The position numbers and the translations under genes are program-made. From a virus, in IMG/VR virus record IMGVR_UViG_3300033149_003997, positions 1 through 50,664 of that record: DNA of 50,664 nt; one strand, given 5' to 3'. The notes below the pieces were generated by a model, which saw nothing but the letters and a program-made list of their open reading frames with translations, was not told where the DNA came from and ran no database searches. Within the stretch, counting starts at the first letter, position 1; every line of letters starts with the position of its first letter. Shown piece by piece: positions 1 to 8,182 of the stretch.

Positions 1-114
1 CCTGAAACCTTGTTTAGCCCTCCACCCGCAGTTTTCATCGGGCTAAGACTATTCCTCGGTCGACTCCTCGCTATCCGGCTCCTCCTCAATAGGGTCACCG
101 TTCAAAAGCGCAAT
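1..114. repeat. Terminal direct repeat, left copy
   Basis: The first 114 bases are identical to the last 114 (50551 to 50664). This shows that the sequence closes on itself. The repeat contains the 3' end of the minus-strand gene that stops at position 49. It is either assembly overlap of a circular or circularly permuted molecule, or less probably a true terminal repeat. Confidence 0.95.
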
Positions 115-411
115 CAGGTGCTTTTTAGGGGTCCGATTATCGAACTCAATCTTCTTGCGCGTCGCTACCTGACGCAGTATCTGCATCGGTATAGACTTGA
201 GATTAACAGCGGCAGTATCAAAAGCCCGGTTATTTCGGTCCAAGAGAACGAGGACGTCTGAATCAGTCTCGCCAATCCAGTGCAGCTTCCCGCCATAAAA
301 CCGGGTCGCATCAATACCGTATTCAGTGGGCTGAGCCAGCCGCTTGAGCTTGATGTTGGGCTGGCTATAGTCTACCCCGCTGACTTCCAGTGTTCCGAGC
401 ACATGAAGCAT
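49..411 (-). CDS. Small late-operon protein downstream of portal, unknown function
   Basis: A 120-residue protein of a family I do not recognise. Its ATG overlaps the TAA of the upstream gene (TAATG junction), so translation is coupled. The C-terminal 15 residues are strongly acidic (EEEPDSEESTEE). It lies between the portal-side genes and, across the circle junction, the scaffold gene, so a head-assembly role is plausible by position only. Its mRNA would end at the hairpin terminator at 50532 to 50551. Confidence 0.8.
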   Translation of the reverse strand: MLHVLGTLEVSGVDYSQPNIKLKRLAQPTEYGIDATRFYGGKLHWIGETDSDVLVLLDRNNRAFDTAAVNLKSIPMQILRQVATRKKIEFDNRTPKKHLIALLNGDPIEEEPDSEESTEE

Positions 412-830
412 TATGCAAGCCTCCCTGCGGCCATGAGCCGTTTATTGGTATCCGAAAGCCCTACATCTCCGCCATAAAGCGTTGCCAGGCGGCGCGGATC
501 CCTTACGATCCGGCGGCCCACCACATAAGGAGCGCTGGGCCGTAATATACGGTCAACGTGGTAGTCGTTTTCGTAGTATTCCTCAACGGTAATAGGGTCC
601 CGGGTGGTGTGGCCGCAGTCCAAGCAGACACCCACGGTATTACCTTCAGCATCCTCGTGCCACAGCGCCCAGCCCTCGCAACCCTCGCAGACAGGTTGCT
701 TCCATACGTCATAGCCAAAGTATCGCTTCAGGCGATTGCGCCAGAACCCCTTGGGCCTAACAACGTGCTTAAAATGGGTGGTCTCGCGGAACATGTTGGC
801 AAAGTGCTTATTGCTCTCTGCGGTCCTCAT
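411..830 (-). CDS. Zinc-ribbon-containing late protein, unknown function
   Basis: A 139-residue protein whose ATG overlaps the portal stop codon (ATGA junction). The centre carries a four-cysteine motif, CEGC followed after about 20 residues by CLDC, expected to bind one zinc. The N-terminus is basic. It is part of the portal operon. I do not recognise the family, so its job (virion component or assembly factor) is unknown. Confidence 0.8.
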   Translation of the reverse strand: MRTAESNKHFANMFRETTHFKHVVRPKGFWRNRLKRYFGYDVWKQPVCEGCEGWALWHEDAEGNTVGVCLDCGHTTRDPITVEEYYENDYHVDRILRPSAPYVVGRRIVRDPRRLATLYGGDVGLSDTNKRLMAAGRLA

Positions 831-2701
831 ACCGGGCCACCTGTGGGGGGAAGGGCGGACTGCATAGGATTACCCCCCGCAGTCAGGCCAGCTACATCCG
901 GGCTCATCATGGGCTCCTCGCCCATACCCATGCCGCCAGGCATACCGCCGGGCATACCACCCATGGCTTGCATCTGCATTTCCATAGATTCCTTTAATGC
1001 CTCTTCGTCATCATCCAAAGGCAGCCCTAAGATATCTCGTGCGAACTTACGGATCTCCACCCATGTCACCGCATTGCGACCATCAACCACCATCTGCGAT
1101 AGCTTCTCAAGCATAGCCTGAAGGAAGGCTTGGTTTTTGGGTAGGCCCGCGCCGATATTGATTTCGATGTCTAGCTCCACCTTTTTAGTCACAGCCTCAC
1201 CGTACTCATCGGTGAGCTCCTGCCACTGGGGAGTAGGAGCGCCGGGATTTTGTTCCTGGAACTGCCGCAAATAAGCCTCTTCTGGCGGGATCATCTGAGG
1301 GATTCGATTCATCTGGTCAAAGTTAATCCATAGCCACTGATCCTCGTTTTCATCCAGCCTGAACCATTTGCCCTCGTCATAATGTTCCAGCATTAACTCG
1401 AGTAGGTAGCGGCAGACTTTCTGCAGCGTAATAGACAGCTGTGTCTTTTTGTGGTCAGTAGTTTGATTGCCTTGCTGTTGTTGAATAGCCGCTTCTGTTG
1501 CTGTATCTGCGGTTTTGCCGGGCTGGCCTAGCATTAACTCGCTAAAGCGGGTCACGCGCTGCACTTCAGAATGAATGGCGTTTAGAAGCCGCCATAGCGC
1601 CTCGTTGACTTTGCCCATTTCAACCACACGGATGGTATCATTCGGTCGCTCAGCGGGAATCGGGCCGTCGTCTTGGTCGAGGTCTTCAATCGATACATTA
1701 GAATCTGGGTCGATAAAGAGGCGATTGGGCCTAGCCGCACGCCTGATCTGGTCGTACAAGTCGTTTATCATATCCTGCAATGGCCTGAGCAGCTTACCGT
1801 CGCCAAACCCTATTAACTTACCTTCTTCTGGATAGCACAGGGTGAGGAAATAAGGATATTCGTTGCAGCGGTAGAATGGTTGCGGGTCATCTTTTATCTT
1901 GAACTTTTTGCCTGTCCATTCTTTGAATGAATCAAACAGCAACACCCCGTCATCGGAAAACTCCAATAGGCGGAGCTTGCCGTCGGTCTTGGTCCACAAC
2001 TGAATTAGGTAGAACGCATCTTCGTCGTCTATGGTTTTATCTTTAGAAAACACGCCCGAACGGTCGCTTCCCCCAAAGTAGATGTAATCTACCATATCGC
2101 CGTAGGTCTCTCGCGCCCAGGTCTTTGATCGCAGCATGTACTCAGCAATATAGTCTGCAGATTCCAGGTTCATGGGGTCGGTTATTTTGGAATCGACAAA
2201 CATGCTTTGTAGAGGGGGAGCGGCAAGACGAGCAAGGCCGAAACCGTCTATGGCGTCGGGGTCCCAGTACGTTTTTAACCAACCAATGCCGAATTGGAGC
2301 CGTCGCCGTTCATGGCGATCTAATATAAGCTTAAGCCCGTTCTGGCGCAGCGTCCACTCCAGGCCAACCCTGCCTGATTCAGCAAACGCTTCATCCGAGG
2401 GACCGCGCCCACGGGTGGTAATGGAAATGTCCTTATCCACCATAGAAGCAACTTGGCCTTCGATATTAGCCAAAAAGATGTTAACCCGAGAGTTGGGATG
2501 ATTATCTTTTAGTTCCTGATCGCCAGCATAGGCTTCCGCTTCCTTTTCCCAGCGGTCGTATATATCGCCCATTTCGCCGCGATTAGCGTCTATCCGCACC
2601 AGAAAGTTGTCTACAAGCTTTCTTTCCTCTTGAGACATGTGCTCCCGGTGATCGGTGTATTGTTCTCGGTCTTCCTTTTTTGTCGTGGTCCATTCAGCCA
2701 A
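827..2701 (-). CDS. Portal protein (P22-like)
   Basis: A 624-residue protein with the length and composition of podovirus portals. It would form the dodecameric ring at the packaging vertex through which DNA enters and leaves. The C-terminal tail is rich in Gly, Met and Pro (repeated GGMPGGM), and the preceding part is helical and Gln-rich, both common in this family. The start is a TTG at 2701 preceded by AGGGGTGA. It follows the sugar cassette and a small membrane-protein gene rather than directly following terminase, which is unusual. Assigned from overall sequence character and its place in the late operon. Confidence 0.85.
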   Translation of the reverse strand: MAEWTTTKKEDREQYTDHREHMSQEERKLVDNFLVRIDANRGEMGDIYDRWEKEAEAYAGDQELKDNHPNSRVNIFLANIEGQVASMVDKDISITTRGRGPSDEAFAESGRVGLEWTLRQNGLKLILDRHERRRLQFGIGWLKTYWDPDAIDGFGLARLAAPPLQSMFVDSKITDPMNLESADYIAEYMLRSKTWARETYGDMVDYIYFGGSDRSGVFSKDKTIDDEDAFYLIQLWTKTDGKLRLLEFSDDGVLLFDSFKEWTGKKFKIKDDPQPFYRCNEYPYFLTLCYPEEGKLIGFGDGKLLRPLQDMINDLYDQIRRAARPNRLFIDPDSNVSIEDLDQDDGPIPAERPNDTIRVVEMGKVNEALWRLLNAIHSEVQRVTRFSELMLGQPGKTADTATEAAIQQQQGNQTTDHKKTQLSITLQKVCRYLLELMLEHYDEGKWFRLDENEDQWLWINFDQMNRIPQMIPPEEAYLRQFQEQNPGAPTPQWQELTDEYGEAVTKKVELDIEINIGAGLPKNQAFLQAMLEKLSQMVVDGRNAVTWVEIRKFARDILGLPLDDDEEALKESMEMQMQAMGGMPGGMPGGMGMGEEPMMSPDVAGLTAGGNPMQSALPPTGGPV

Positions 2702-2706
2702 TTACT

Positions 2707-2862
2707 TCACCCCTGCAGTGTCCGCCTAGAATACAACCCGTCCTTGTTTTTGTACTTGTCATAAGGCTTTTGAGAAGTGCTCGACCTGGGCCTCGGGGCA
2801 TATAGGCACCCCACCCAGCCAATCGCAATCCCGATTAGTAGAATCACGGCACCCCAAGCCAT
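2707..2862 (-). CDS. Small single-pass membrane protein
   Basis: A 51-residue ORF beginning MAWGAVILLIGIAIGW, one clear transmembrane helix, followed by a basic polar tail. An AAAGGGGG Shine-Dalgarno lies about 10 nt before its ATG. It overlaps the end of the dehydrogenase-like gene by 19 bp and ends 5 bp before the portal start. Function unknown. Confidence 0.65.
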   Translation of the reverse strand: MAWGAVILLIGIAIGWVGCLYAPRPRSSTSQKPYDKYKNKDGLYSRRTLQG

Positions 2863-3569
2863 GATGCGGAACCCCCTTTGGGACGATAGATTTCCTTAAG
2901 AAAAGGGCTGGGGTATTGCTTATCCAAGATTCGCGCGTTAGGGACCACACAGTGGCCTCCTATATCGCCCTCTGGCGGCTCTAAAATGTATCGCTGATAC
3001 TCAGGGTACCCCAGCTCTTGATATAAGTCGTTGTAGCTTTCATCCCATAGCCGAACCAGCTCATAGTCCATCGAAAGATCAGAGCATACAGATTCCGTGT
3101 ACCGCGCGAACTCAATATTGACACCGTAAAGCGAGGTAGAACGCAGCTTCAGAAATTCCACCCATTCCGGGCACTCCAGAACTACAGGCTCGCGGAAAGC
3201 CTCTTTGAAGAAGAGCTCCGTCAGTGCGTTGACCCCGCCCATAAAGACTGGCCACTGTTGCAGGCTCTCAGCTAGATCGGGGTGCCTGCCCTCAATAGGG
3301 CAGTGGACAGCGCCAAGAATTTGACGGGTGGTCCCTATGGCTACGGTACTGAAGATGATGGTGGCTCGGGCACAATGCCGCTGCCTGTAGCCATTGACGA
3401 TGTCAACGAAGTCTTGTGAGTAGGGAATGGCAACCAACAGCACATCAAAGGAGCCATCTGGCTCCGGCTCCTTCAGCCCGGTGTCGTAGATGGTTATGTC
3501 GTGCTGGATACCGTAGACTTCCGCTACCGCTCGCCCTATTTGGCCATAACCCACAAGTAGGGCCTTCAT
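2844..3569 (-). CDS. UDP-sugar dehydrogenase-like NAD-binding protein (shortened)
   Basis: A 241-residue protein. The N-terminus is a Rossmann fold (GYGQIG near residues 8-13, followed by an acidic residue after strand 2). A STVAIGTT stretch and a C-terminal GGHCVVPN segment recall the UDP-glucose/GDP-mannose dehydrogenase family, where GGHC carries the catalytic cysteine. Family enzymes are usually over 400 residues, so the central and C-terminal domains are reduced or absent. Its ATG overlaps the TGA of neuA. It probably acts on an activated sugar or sugar-derived carbonyl; the substrate is unknown. Confidence 0.6.
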   Translation of the reverse strand: MKALLVGYGQIGRAVAEVYGIQHDITIYDTGLKEPEPDGSFDVLLVAIPYSQDFVDIVNGYRQRHCARATIIFSTVAIGTTRQILGAVHCPIEGRHPDLAESLQQWPVFMGGVNALTELFFKEAFREPVVLECPEWVEFLKLRSTSLYGVNIEFARYTESVCSDLSMDYELVRLWDESYNDLYQELGYPEYQRYILEPPEGDIGGHCVVPNARILDKQYPSPFLKEIYRPKGGSASWLGVP

Positions 3570-4216
3570 GCCACCAGCCCCTGTTCTACCAGAGCCTGCG
3601 CGATCTGTAAATCCTCGGGCTCGTCAATTTCTATGGACCGAATCCGGGGCATTTTGTAGAGGGCGGGCTTATGGCTCCATAAAAAACCCATGTCCAGCAA
3701 CAACCGCGAAACCAAGAAGATAGCGCCGTTTCTGACGTAGCACTTGTGCTTCTGGCGATCGTAGTAACCTCGCTCTAACTGCCTGCCGTCGGGCTCGTGC
3801 AGCCTGACGGGAGGAATCCCTTCGGTGACGGATACCACACTCATAGCATTCATAATGCGGTAGAGCTCCAGTGCTCCGTTTATGTCTTCAGCGGACCGGA
3901 AGGGAGAGGTTGGTTGCAGAAGCATAACTGCATCCGTCTTGCCCCATTTGCTTTCGTACCACTGCACTGCGTCTCGCACTACAGGCAACATAGGGATGTC
4001 GTCTTTGGCCAGTTCCAGCGGTCTCTCACGAAAACGGAAGCGCTCCCCTAGATTTGAAAGGTCCAGATCGGAAGTCAGAACTACATCCGCCAGATCGGAG
4101 TCCTCTGCCGCCTCAATGGTCCACTCGACAACCATTCGTGCGCCAAGCGATTGAAGGTTTTTCTTCGGTATCCTCTTACTACCCGCACGGGCAGGAATTA
4201 CTCCTACGACTTTCAT
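3566..4216 (-). CDS. neuA: CMP-nonulosonate cytidylyltransferase (CMP-sialate synthase)
   Basis: A 216-residue enzyme that would activate a nonulosonic acid with CTP to give CMP-sugar and pyrophosphate. The N-terminal signature IPARAGSKRIPKKN binds the nucleotide, followed by the family motifs LQPTSPFR and, near the C-terminus, IDEPEDL. The ATG at 4216 was chosen because GGAGG lies 8 nt upstream and the signature then begins at residue 7; an upstream ATG at 4240 has no such site. It overlaps the end of neuC. The protein is about the length of cytidylyltransferases without the extra C-terminal esterase domain. Sugar specificity cannot be read from the sequence. Confidence 0.9.
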   Translation of the reverse strand: MKVVGVIPARAGSKRIPKKNLQSLGARMVVEWTIEAAEDSDLADVVLTSDLDLSNLGERFRFRERPLELAKDDIPMLPVVRDAVQWYESKWGKTDAVMLLQPTSPFRSAEDINGALELYRIMNAMSVVSVTEGIPPVRLHEPDGRQLERGYYDRQKHKCYVRNGAIFLVSRLLLDMGFLWSHKPALYKMPRIRSIEIDEPEDLQIAQALVEQGLVA

Positions 4217-5333
4217 AGTACGCCTCCAAATGCGCGGCAATCCGCTCGCTAGCGTATCCGTCCCCGAAAGTGAAATCGGGCTCGTAAATTTGCCCCAACT
4301 GATAGCGAACCGCGCTTAGAATCTGCTGAGTGTCATAGTCGACAAAGACCGTGTTTTTACCGTGTTCCCGGCCGTTTTGCCGAGTGCCTATACAGACGTA
4401 GGGAACCCCAAGAAACGCCCCCTCTTTTATACCCGCCGATGTATTGCCAAGTAGACAAGAGCAACCCTTGAGCAATCGCCCAAAATCTTCCGGGCTGAGG
4501 TTTTTGAAGAAATGGACGTAGTCGGGGTTTTCGATTTCTCTGAACCGCCGCAAGGCCTCGCTGATCGCGTCTTGACCTGCATCGACATTAGGCCAAAACC
4601 ATACCGTCTGCATCCGCAGATCCCTAACAGCGTCCAGGGTGGCCTGTATTTCGCTCCCCGTTGCACCATACTCAGTAGTAACTGGATGCTGTAAAACAAC
4701 AAGGTATGGCTGGCTCAGGTCAAGACACGGACCTACCCCGCCGTATTTTTGCATGAGATCAGGTTTGCGCGACCAATCTATCCCGGCCAGAAGGTCTAAA
4801 GATGGGCTTCCCACGCGGGTTACAGCCTGGTCAGGGATATCCAGCGACAAGATCTTCTGGCGTGCTTTTTCGGTTACAGGAAAGTGCAGATCAGCCAGGT
4901 GAGAAATGGCGTAGCGAACCTTGTCATCAATACTGCCGGTATCTTCTCCTCCTTCAGTATGGGCCACTGGGATGTTCATGTAGGCCGCTGCAGTCGCCAC
5001 CGCAAGCATTTCGTATCGATCCGCATGAACAAGGACTATATTGGGCCGAAGCCTCGCCAGTGTGTTAGACACATACTGCATTAAAACGCCAGTTGTCGCC
5101 GCCATGTTCTGTGGGCGGTCGCCATCTACCACGCAGTAGAGCCGCTCCTGAATTTCAAATTCCGCTTCAATTAGGTCAACGCAGCCCCAGCGGTCCAAAA
5201 GGGCCGACCCCGCAACGATGAGTTGCAGTTGTAGTCTAGGATGTTGTTCAATGGCTTGAAGTACGGATTTCAGGCGGCTGTAGTTTGCGCGGGAGGCGAC
5301 GACAACGGCGACTTTTACTTGTTGTCGCCCCAT
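4179..5333 (-). CDS. neuC: UDP-GlcNAc 2-epimerase (hydrolysing), NeuC type
   Basis: A 384-residue GT-B fold epimerase. Homologues convert UDP-N-acetylglucosamine to ManNAc plus UDP, the first step of sialic-acid synthesis. Family marks are the N-terminal VVASRANYSRL (ligand and arginine loop), HTEGGEDTGSIDD in the middle, VLQHPVTTE, and GNTSAGIKEG near the C-terminus. Length fits the full enzyme. Its start lies inside the last codons of neuB and its end overlaps neuA. With no dehydratase or aminotransferase beside it, N-acetylneuraminate is the simplest product; a variant substrate cannot be excluded. Confidence 0.88.
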   Translation of the reverse strand: MGRQQVKVAVVVASRANYSRLKSVLQAIEQHPRLQLQLIVAGSALLDRWGCVDLIEAEFEIQERLYCVVDGDRPQNMAATTGVLMQYVSNTLARLRPNIVLVHADRYEMLAVATAAAYMNIPVAHTEGGEDTGSIDDKVRYAISHLADLHFPVTEKARQKILSLDIPDQAVTRVGSPSLDLLAGIDWSRKPDLMQKYGGVGPCLDLSQPYLVVLQHPVTTEYGATGSEIQATLDAVRDLRMQTVWFWPNVDAGQDAISEALRRFREIENPDYVHFFKNLSPEDFGRLLKGCSCLLGNTSAGIKEGAFLGVPYVCIGTRQNGREHGKNTVFVDYDTQQILSAVRYQLGQIYEPDFTFGDGYASERIAAHLEAYYESRRSNSCPCG

Positions 5334-6115
5334 TTTCCTATGTAACGCCTCGCCTCCTGGTCGGGTATAGCGTTTTCGCTATACATCATCTTTTGTATCG
5401 TTTCTCGATACCTACTCAATTCATGAAACTGGGCGGGGTCTATAGAGACGGCCCAGTCACGGCTGGGCGTTTCCATATCCAACATGAAGTGCTTTTCTAA
5501 AGCCGCAACACCTAGGGCCAGCGCTACCTTAGCCACATCGGTCCCCACCGTGTGGTCAGAATATCCCACACTAGGGAAGAACTTATTTAAGGCCGCGATC
5601 CGCAATAGGTTGGCCTTTTCCAGTGGGCAGGGGTATAAGGAAACACAGTGCATAATGGTGCACCGCGCCGCTTCCGTACCTAAGAACTTAGCCAGTTCCA
5701 TGATTTCTTCGCCGCTGTGCATCCCAGTAGAGATAATGACGTGATCAAAATTGGCCAAGCACTTTTCGATGAGTTTCCACGAGTTGCAGTCCGATGAGGC
5801 TATCTTGACACGTTCCAGCCCTAAACTGGCTAAAAAGTCAACGGTATCAAGGTCAAAAATCGTGGTCAGAAACTCGATTCCGTTATTCTCACAATGCTTG
5901 AGTAGGCTTTCGTGGTCTTTGTAGGACAGCTCGTGCTGTTTGTAGTATTGGTATTCGCTCTCGTAGTTCGGCCAGGTAGGGCTGAGTTTATCGGCCCGCC
6001 AGGACTGGAACTTAATCACATCCGCGCCGCATTCAGCCGCAGTGCTCGCCATTTGCTTCATAGTGTCAAGACTGCCGCCGTGGTTGGCGCACGCCTCCGC
6101 AATCAACACAGTCAT
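5315..6115 (-). CDS. neuB: Nonulosonate (sialic acid) synthase, NeuB barrel without SAF domain
   Basis: A 266-residue TIM-barrel enzyme that condenses phosphoenolpyruvate with ManNAc or a related sugar. Family marks in order are AEACANHGGS at the N-terminus, IKFQSW, KIASSD, ISTGM, HCVSLYPCP, VGYSDHTVG and ALEKHFMLD. The ATG at 6115 overlaps the methyltransferase stop (TAATG) with GGGGGT about 8 nt upstream. Cellular NeuB proteins are usually about 340 residues with a C-terminal antifreeze-like (SAF) domain; here the protein ends just after the barrel, so that domain is missing. Confidence 0.9.
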   Translation of the reverse strand: MTVLIAEACANHGGSLDTMKQMASTAAECGADVIKFQSWRADKLSPTWPNYESEYQYYKQHELSYKDHESLLKHCENNGIEFLTTIFDLDTVDFLASLGLERVKIASSDCNSWKLIEKCLANFDHVIISTGMHSGEEIMELAKFLGTEAARCTIMHCVSLYPCPLEKANLLRIAALNKFFPSVGYSDHTVGTDVAKVALALGVAALEKHFMLDMETPSRDWAVSIDPAQFHELSRYRETIQKMMYSENAIPDQEARRYIGKWGDNK

Positions 6116-6984
6116 TACCGATACCCCCAACTTCCCATGAGAACCTTGAGTTCAATCACCTTGTCCATCATCTGTAGGTGGTTTACTAAGGCAAGCACGT
6201 CCGGAGGTTGATATTTAGGTTCCTGTGGCTCGCCTGCCTCCGAAAGAACGTAGAGTTTCTCACCAATCCGCTCATCTAGCACCCAGTATTGGGTAGGTTT
6301 CAAGCCCACTTTCATCAAGCACGCCACCAGAACCGGTAGGGTAAACTGATAAAGGTGCGCGCAACTCATGAAAGCGTCGGTGGTGATGTTTATCATCCGT
6401 GTTTCCAGGTTAGGAACACTGATAAGTAGGTGCCCCTCGGGAGCCATCAGTCGTCGCAGATGCCTCAACGCTTCCACTGGGCTTGGCAAGTGCTCCAACG
6501 TATTCAGCATGGTCACCAGATCAAAGGGCTTGTCCGGCTCGTAGTTTTCCAACCTTTCCGAGATAATGCGCGGATGCTTTATCTCGGCGTTGGGCTCCAG
6601 GCCCCATGCATCCAGGGCCTTACTAAGCCGATCCACCAACTTGCCGGTAGAACACCCAACGTCCAGCATCCGCTTTATACCAGCGGGCAACTGACGAATC
6701 ACGCTCATGGCGTTGGTTGCATGTATATCTTCAATCTCAGGATTGATGGGGTATAATTCCCGGTATTGGGTGCGGTAGAACTCGTCCAACTCTTCATCAC
6801 TCATGCGAGGCGTTACATAGACCAACCCGCAGTTTAGGCAAATGACGGATCGACCGTTTTGGATCCGGCCATCTTCGTCACGCGCAACCGTTCCGCGCAG
6901 TACTCCGGCCGCCTCTCGCGCTCCCTTATCCCATATGACCAGATAATCGTCTCGGCCACATAGGTCGCACTTCACGTCTATCAT
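6115..6984 (-). CDS. Zinc-ribbon class I SAM methyltransferase, sugar-modification type
   Basis: A 289-residue protein. The first 60 residues carry CDLC and CLNCG pairs followed by VYVTPR and a FYRTQY helix, the N-terminal zinc-binding layout of methyltransferases found in surface-polysaccharide loci. The SAM-binding motif MLDVGCSTG follows, then LEPNAE and MLNTLEHLPSP. It would methylate a sugar or sugar nucleotide, which fits its place beside neuB. Its ATG overlaps the preceding stop. The acceptor is unknown. Confidence 0.8.
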   Translation of the reverse strand: MIDVKCDLCGRDDYLVIWDKGAREAAGVLRGTVARDEDGRIQNGRSVICLNCGLVYVTPRMSDEELDEFYRTQYRELYPINPEIEDIHATNAMSVIRQLPAGIKRMLDVGCSTGKLVDRLSKALDAWGLEPNAEIKHPRIISERLENYEPDKPFDLVTMLNTLEHLPSPVEALRHLRRLMAPEGHLLISVPNLETRMINITTDAFMSCAHLYQFTLPVLVACLMKVGLKPTQYWVLDERIGEKLYVLSEAGEPQEPKYQPPDVLALVNHLQMMDKVIELKVLMGSWGYR

Positions 6985-7265
6985 GATTCATAAACCAGCA
7001 TTTGGTAGCTGGCGGTAGTAGAGGTAGACACTAGAGCAAGGTACTGCGCTATCAGGTCTATAGTGTCTCCTTCTTCGAGCATCCAGCAGTCTGTAGTTCC
7101 CGGCGCAGTACTGAGTGATGAAATGTAGACTATACCGGTAGTACACTCGACGGTAAACGGCTGATAGCCCGAGAAGTTAACCACAGAAGGGCTGCTACCG
7201 TCAGTACTAGCCAGCCGCTCTGAATAGATTGTCTTGACCTTAGGGAATAGCGGGCGGGTGTACAT
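6981..7265 (-). CDS. Small beta-rich protein inside the sugar cassette, unknown
   Basis: A 94-residue protein rich in Ser, Thr, Val and Tyr with alternating polar and hydrophobic stretches, resembling small virion decoration proteins rather than an enzyme. The ATG at 7265 was chosen because GGGAGCG lies 7 nt upstream. The gene begins inside the end of the 2-hydroxyacid dehydrogenase gene and its stop overlaps the methyltransferase ATG, so it is co-translated with the sugar enzymes. The family is not recognised. Confidence 0.6.
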   Translation of the reverse strand: MYTRPLFPKVKTIYSERLASTDGSSPSVVNFSGYQPFTVECTTGIVYISSLSTAPGTTDCWMLEEGDTIDLIAQYLALVSTSTTASYQMLVYES

Positions 7266-8181
7266 TGATTCGCTCCCTTTCAATGAAGTCTCTAATCTTT
7301 TCCGCAATAAAGACTTGGGTTTTTTCGCGCGATTCCCGCGTGTTTCCGGCTATGTGAGGAGTGATCAGTAATCTGCCGCGTACATCGGCATAGCGGAACA
7401 AGGGAGAATCCCACAGCAGGCCCTCGGCTTCGTGACAGACAACGTCAAGGGCCGCTCCGGCCAGTTTACCAGCTCGCAGGGCATTGATTAGGGCTCGCTC
7501 GTCGACCACCGCGCCCCGGCTGGTATTGACAAAGTAAGCCGTAGACTTCATCGTTTCAAAAAAGTGTGCGTTGCACATACCTTTGGTGGTTTGATCTAGT
7601 GGTACATGCACTGAAACGATATCTGATTCACGCAACAGGTCTTGTAAAGGCGCGCTCCCACTACCGACAACATCGCAGTAGAGCACCCGCATGCCGAAAC
7701 CCTGCCCAATTATGGCCACCTGCCGCCCCACGCGCCCCATACCGACGATGCCAAGGGTTTTCCCGCGTAGTTCGGTGCCCTGCCAGCGCTCGCGGTTCCA
7801 GTCGCCGGACAAAACGTCCTGATGTGCCCAGGGGATCTTGCGAATCAGGGCCAAAACCAGAGCCCATGTGTGTTCGGCGGTGGCATAGACATCGTCTAAA
7901 AAACCCCGCTCACCGTTCAACGAGATAATCCTAATGCCCTTAGTCCGTGCATGAGCGACATCGATATGATCAAGCCCAGTCGTGCAGGATGCAATGAACC
8001 GGAGCTCCGGCATGGAGTCAATCATCCTCCATGTAACCGGAATATGGAGGCTCGCAATCAGCCCCTCAGCGCACGACATCAATTTGTGAGGGTTATAGGT
8101 CTCGTGATACTCAATCGCGGCCACAGGGGCCAAAATGGAGGTTGCCTCCCGCCCCCAGCGGTCAAAGCTGACGATATACAC
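7240..8181 (-). CDS. D-isomer-specific 2-hydroxyacid dehydrogenase
   Basis: A 313-residue NAD(P)-dependent dehydrogenase of the phosphoglycerate/hydroxypyruvate family. It contains the dinucleotide site GIVGMGRVG, the catalytic-arginine segment NTSRGAVVDE, AALDVV, and the catalytic histidine in TPHIAGNT. Length is typical of the family. The start is a GTG at 8181, just after the stop of the small gene upstream, with AGGGGA about 10 nt before it. It is the first enzyme of the cassette after terminase. This family is not part of the standard sialic-acid route; it may supply or consume a 2-keto or 2-hydroxy acid. Confidence 0.85.
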   Translation of the reverse strand: MYIVSFDRWGREATSILAPVAAIEYHETYNPHKLMSCAEGLIASLHIPVTWRMIDSMPELRFIASCTTGLDHIDVAHARTKGIRIISLNGERGFLDDVYATAEHTWALVLALIRKIPWAHQDVLSGDWNRERWQGTELRGKTLGIVGMGRVGRQVAIIGQGFGMRVLYCDVVGSGSAPLQDLLRESDIVSVHVPLDQTTKGMCNAHFFETMKSTAYFVNTSRGAVVDERALINALRAGKLAGAALDVVCHEAEGLLWDSPLFRYADVRGRLLITPHIAGNTRESREKTQVFIAEKIRDFIERERINVHPPAIP

Positions 8182-8182
8182 C

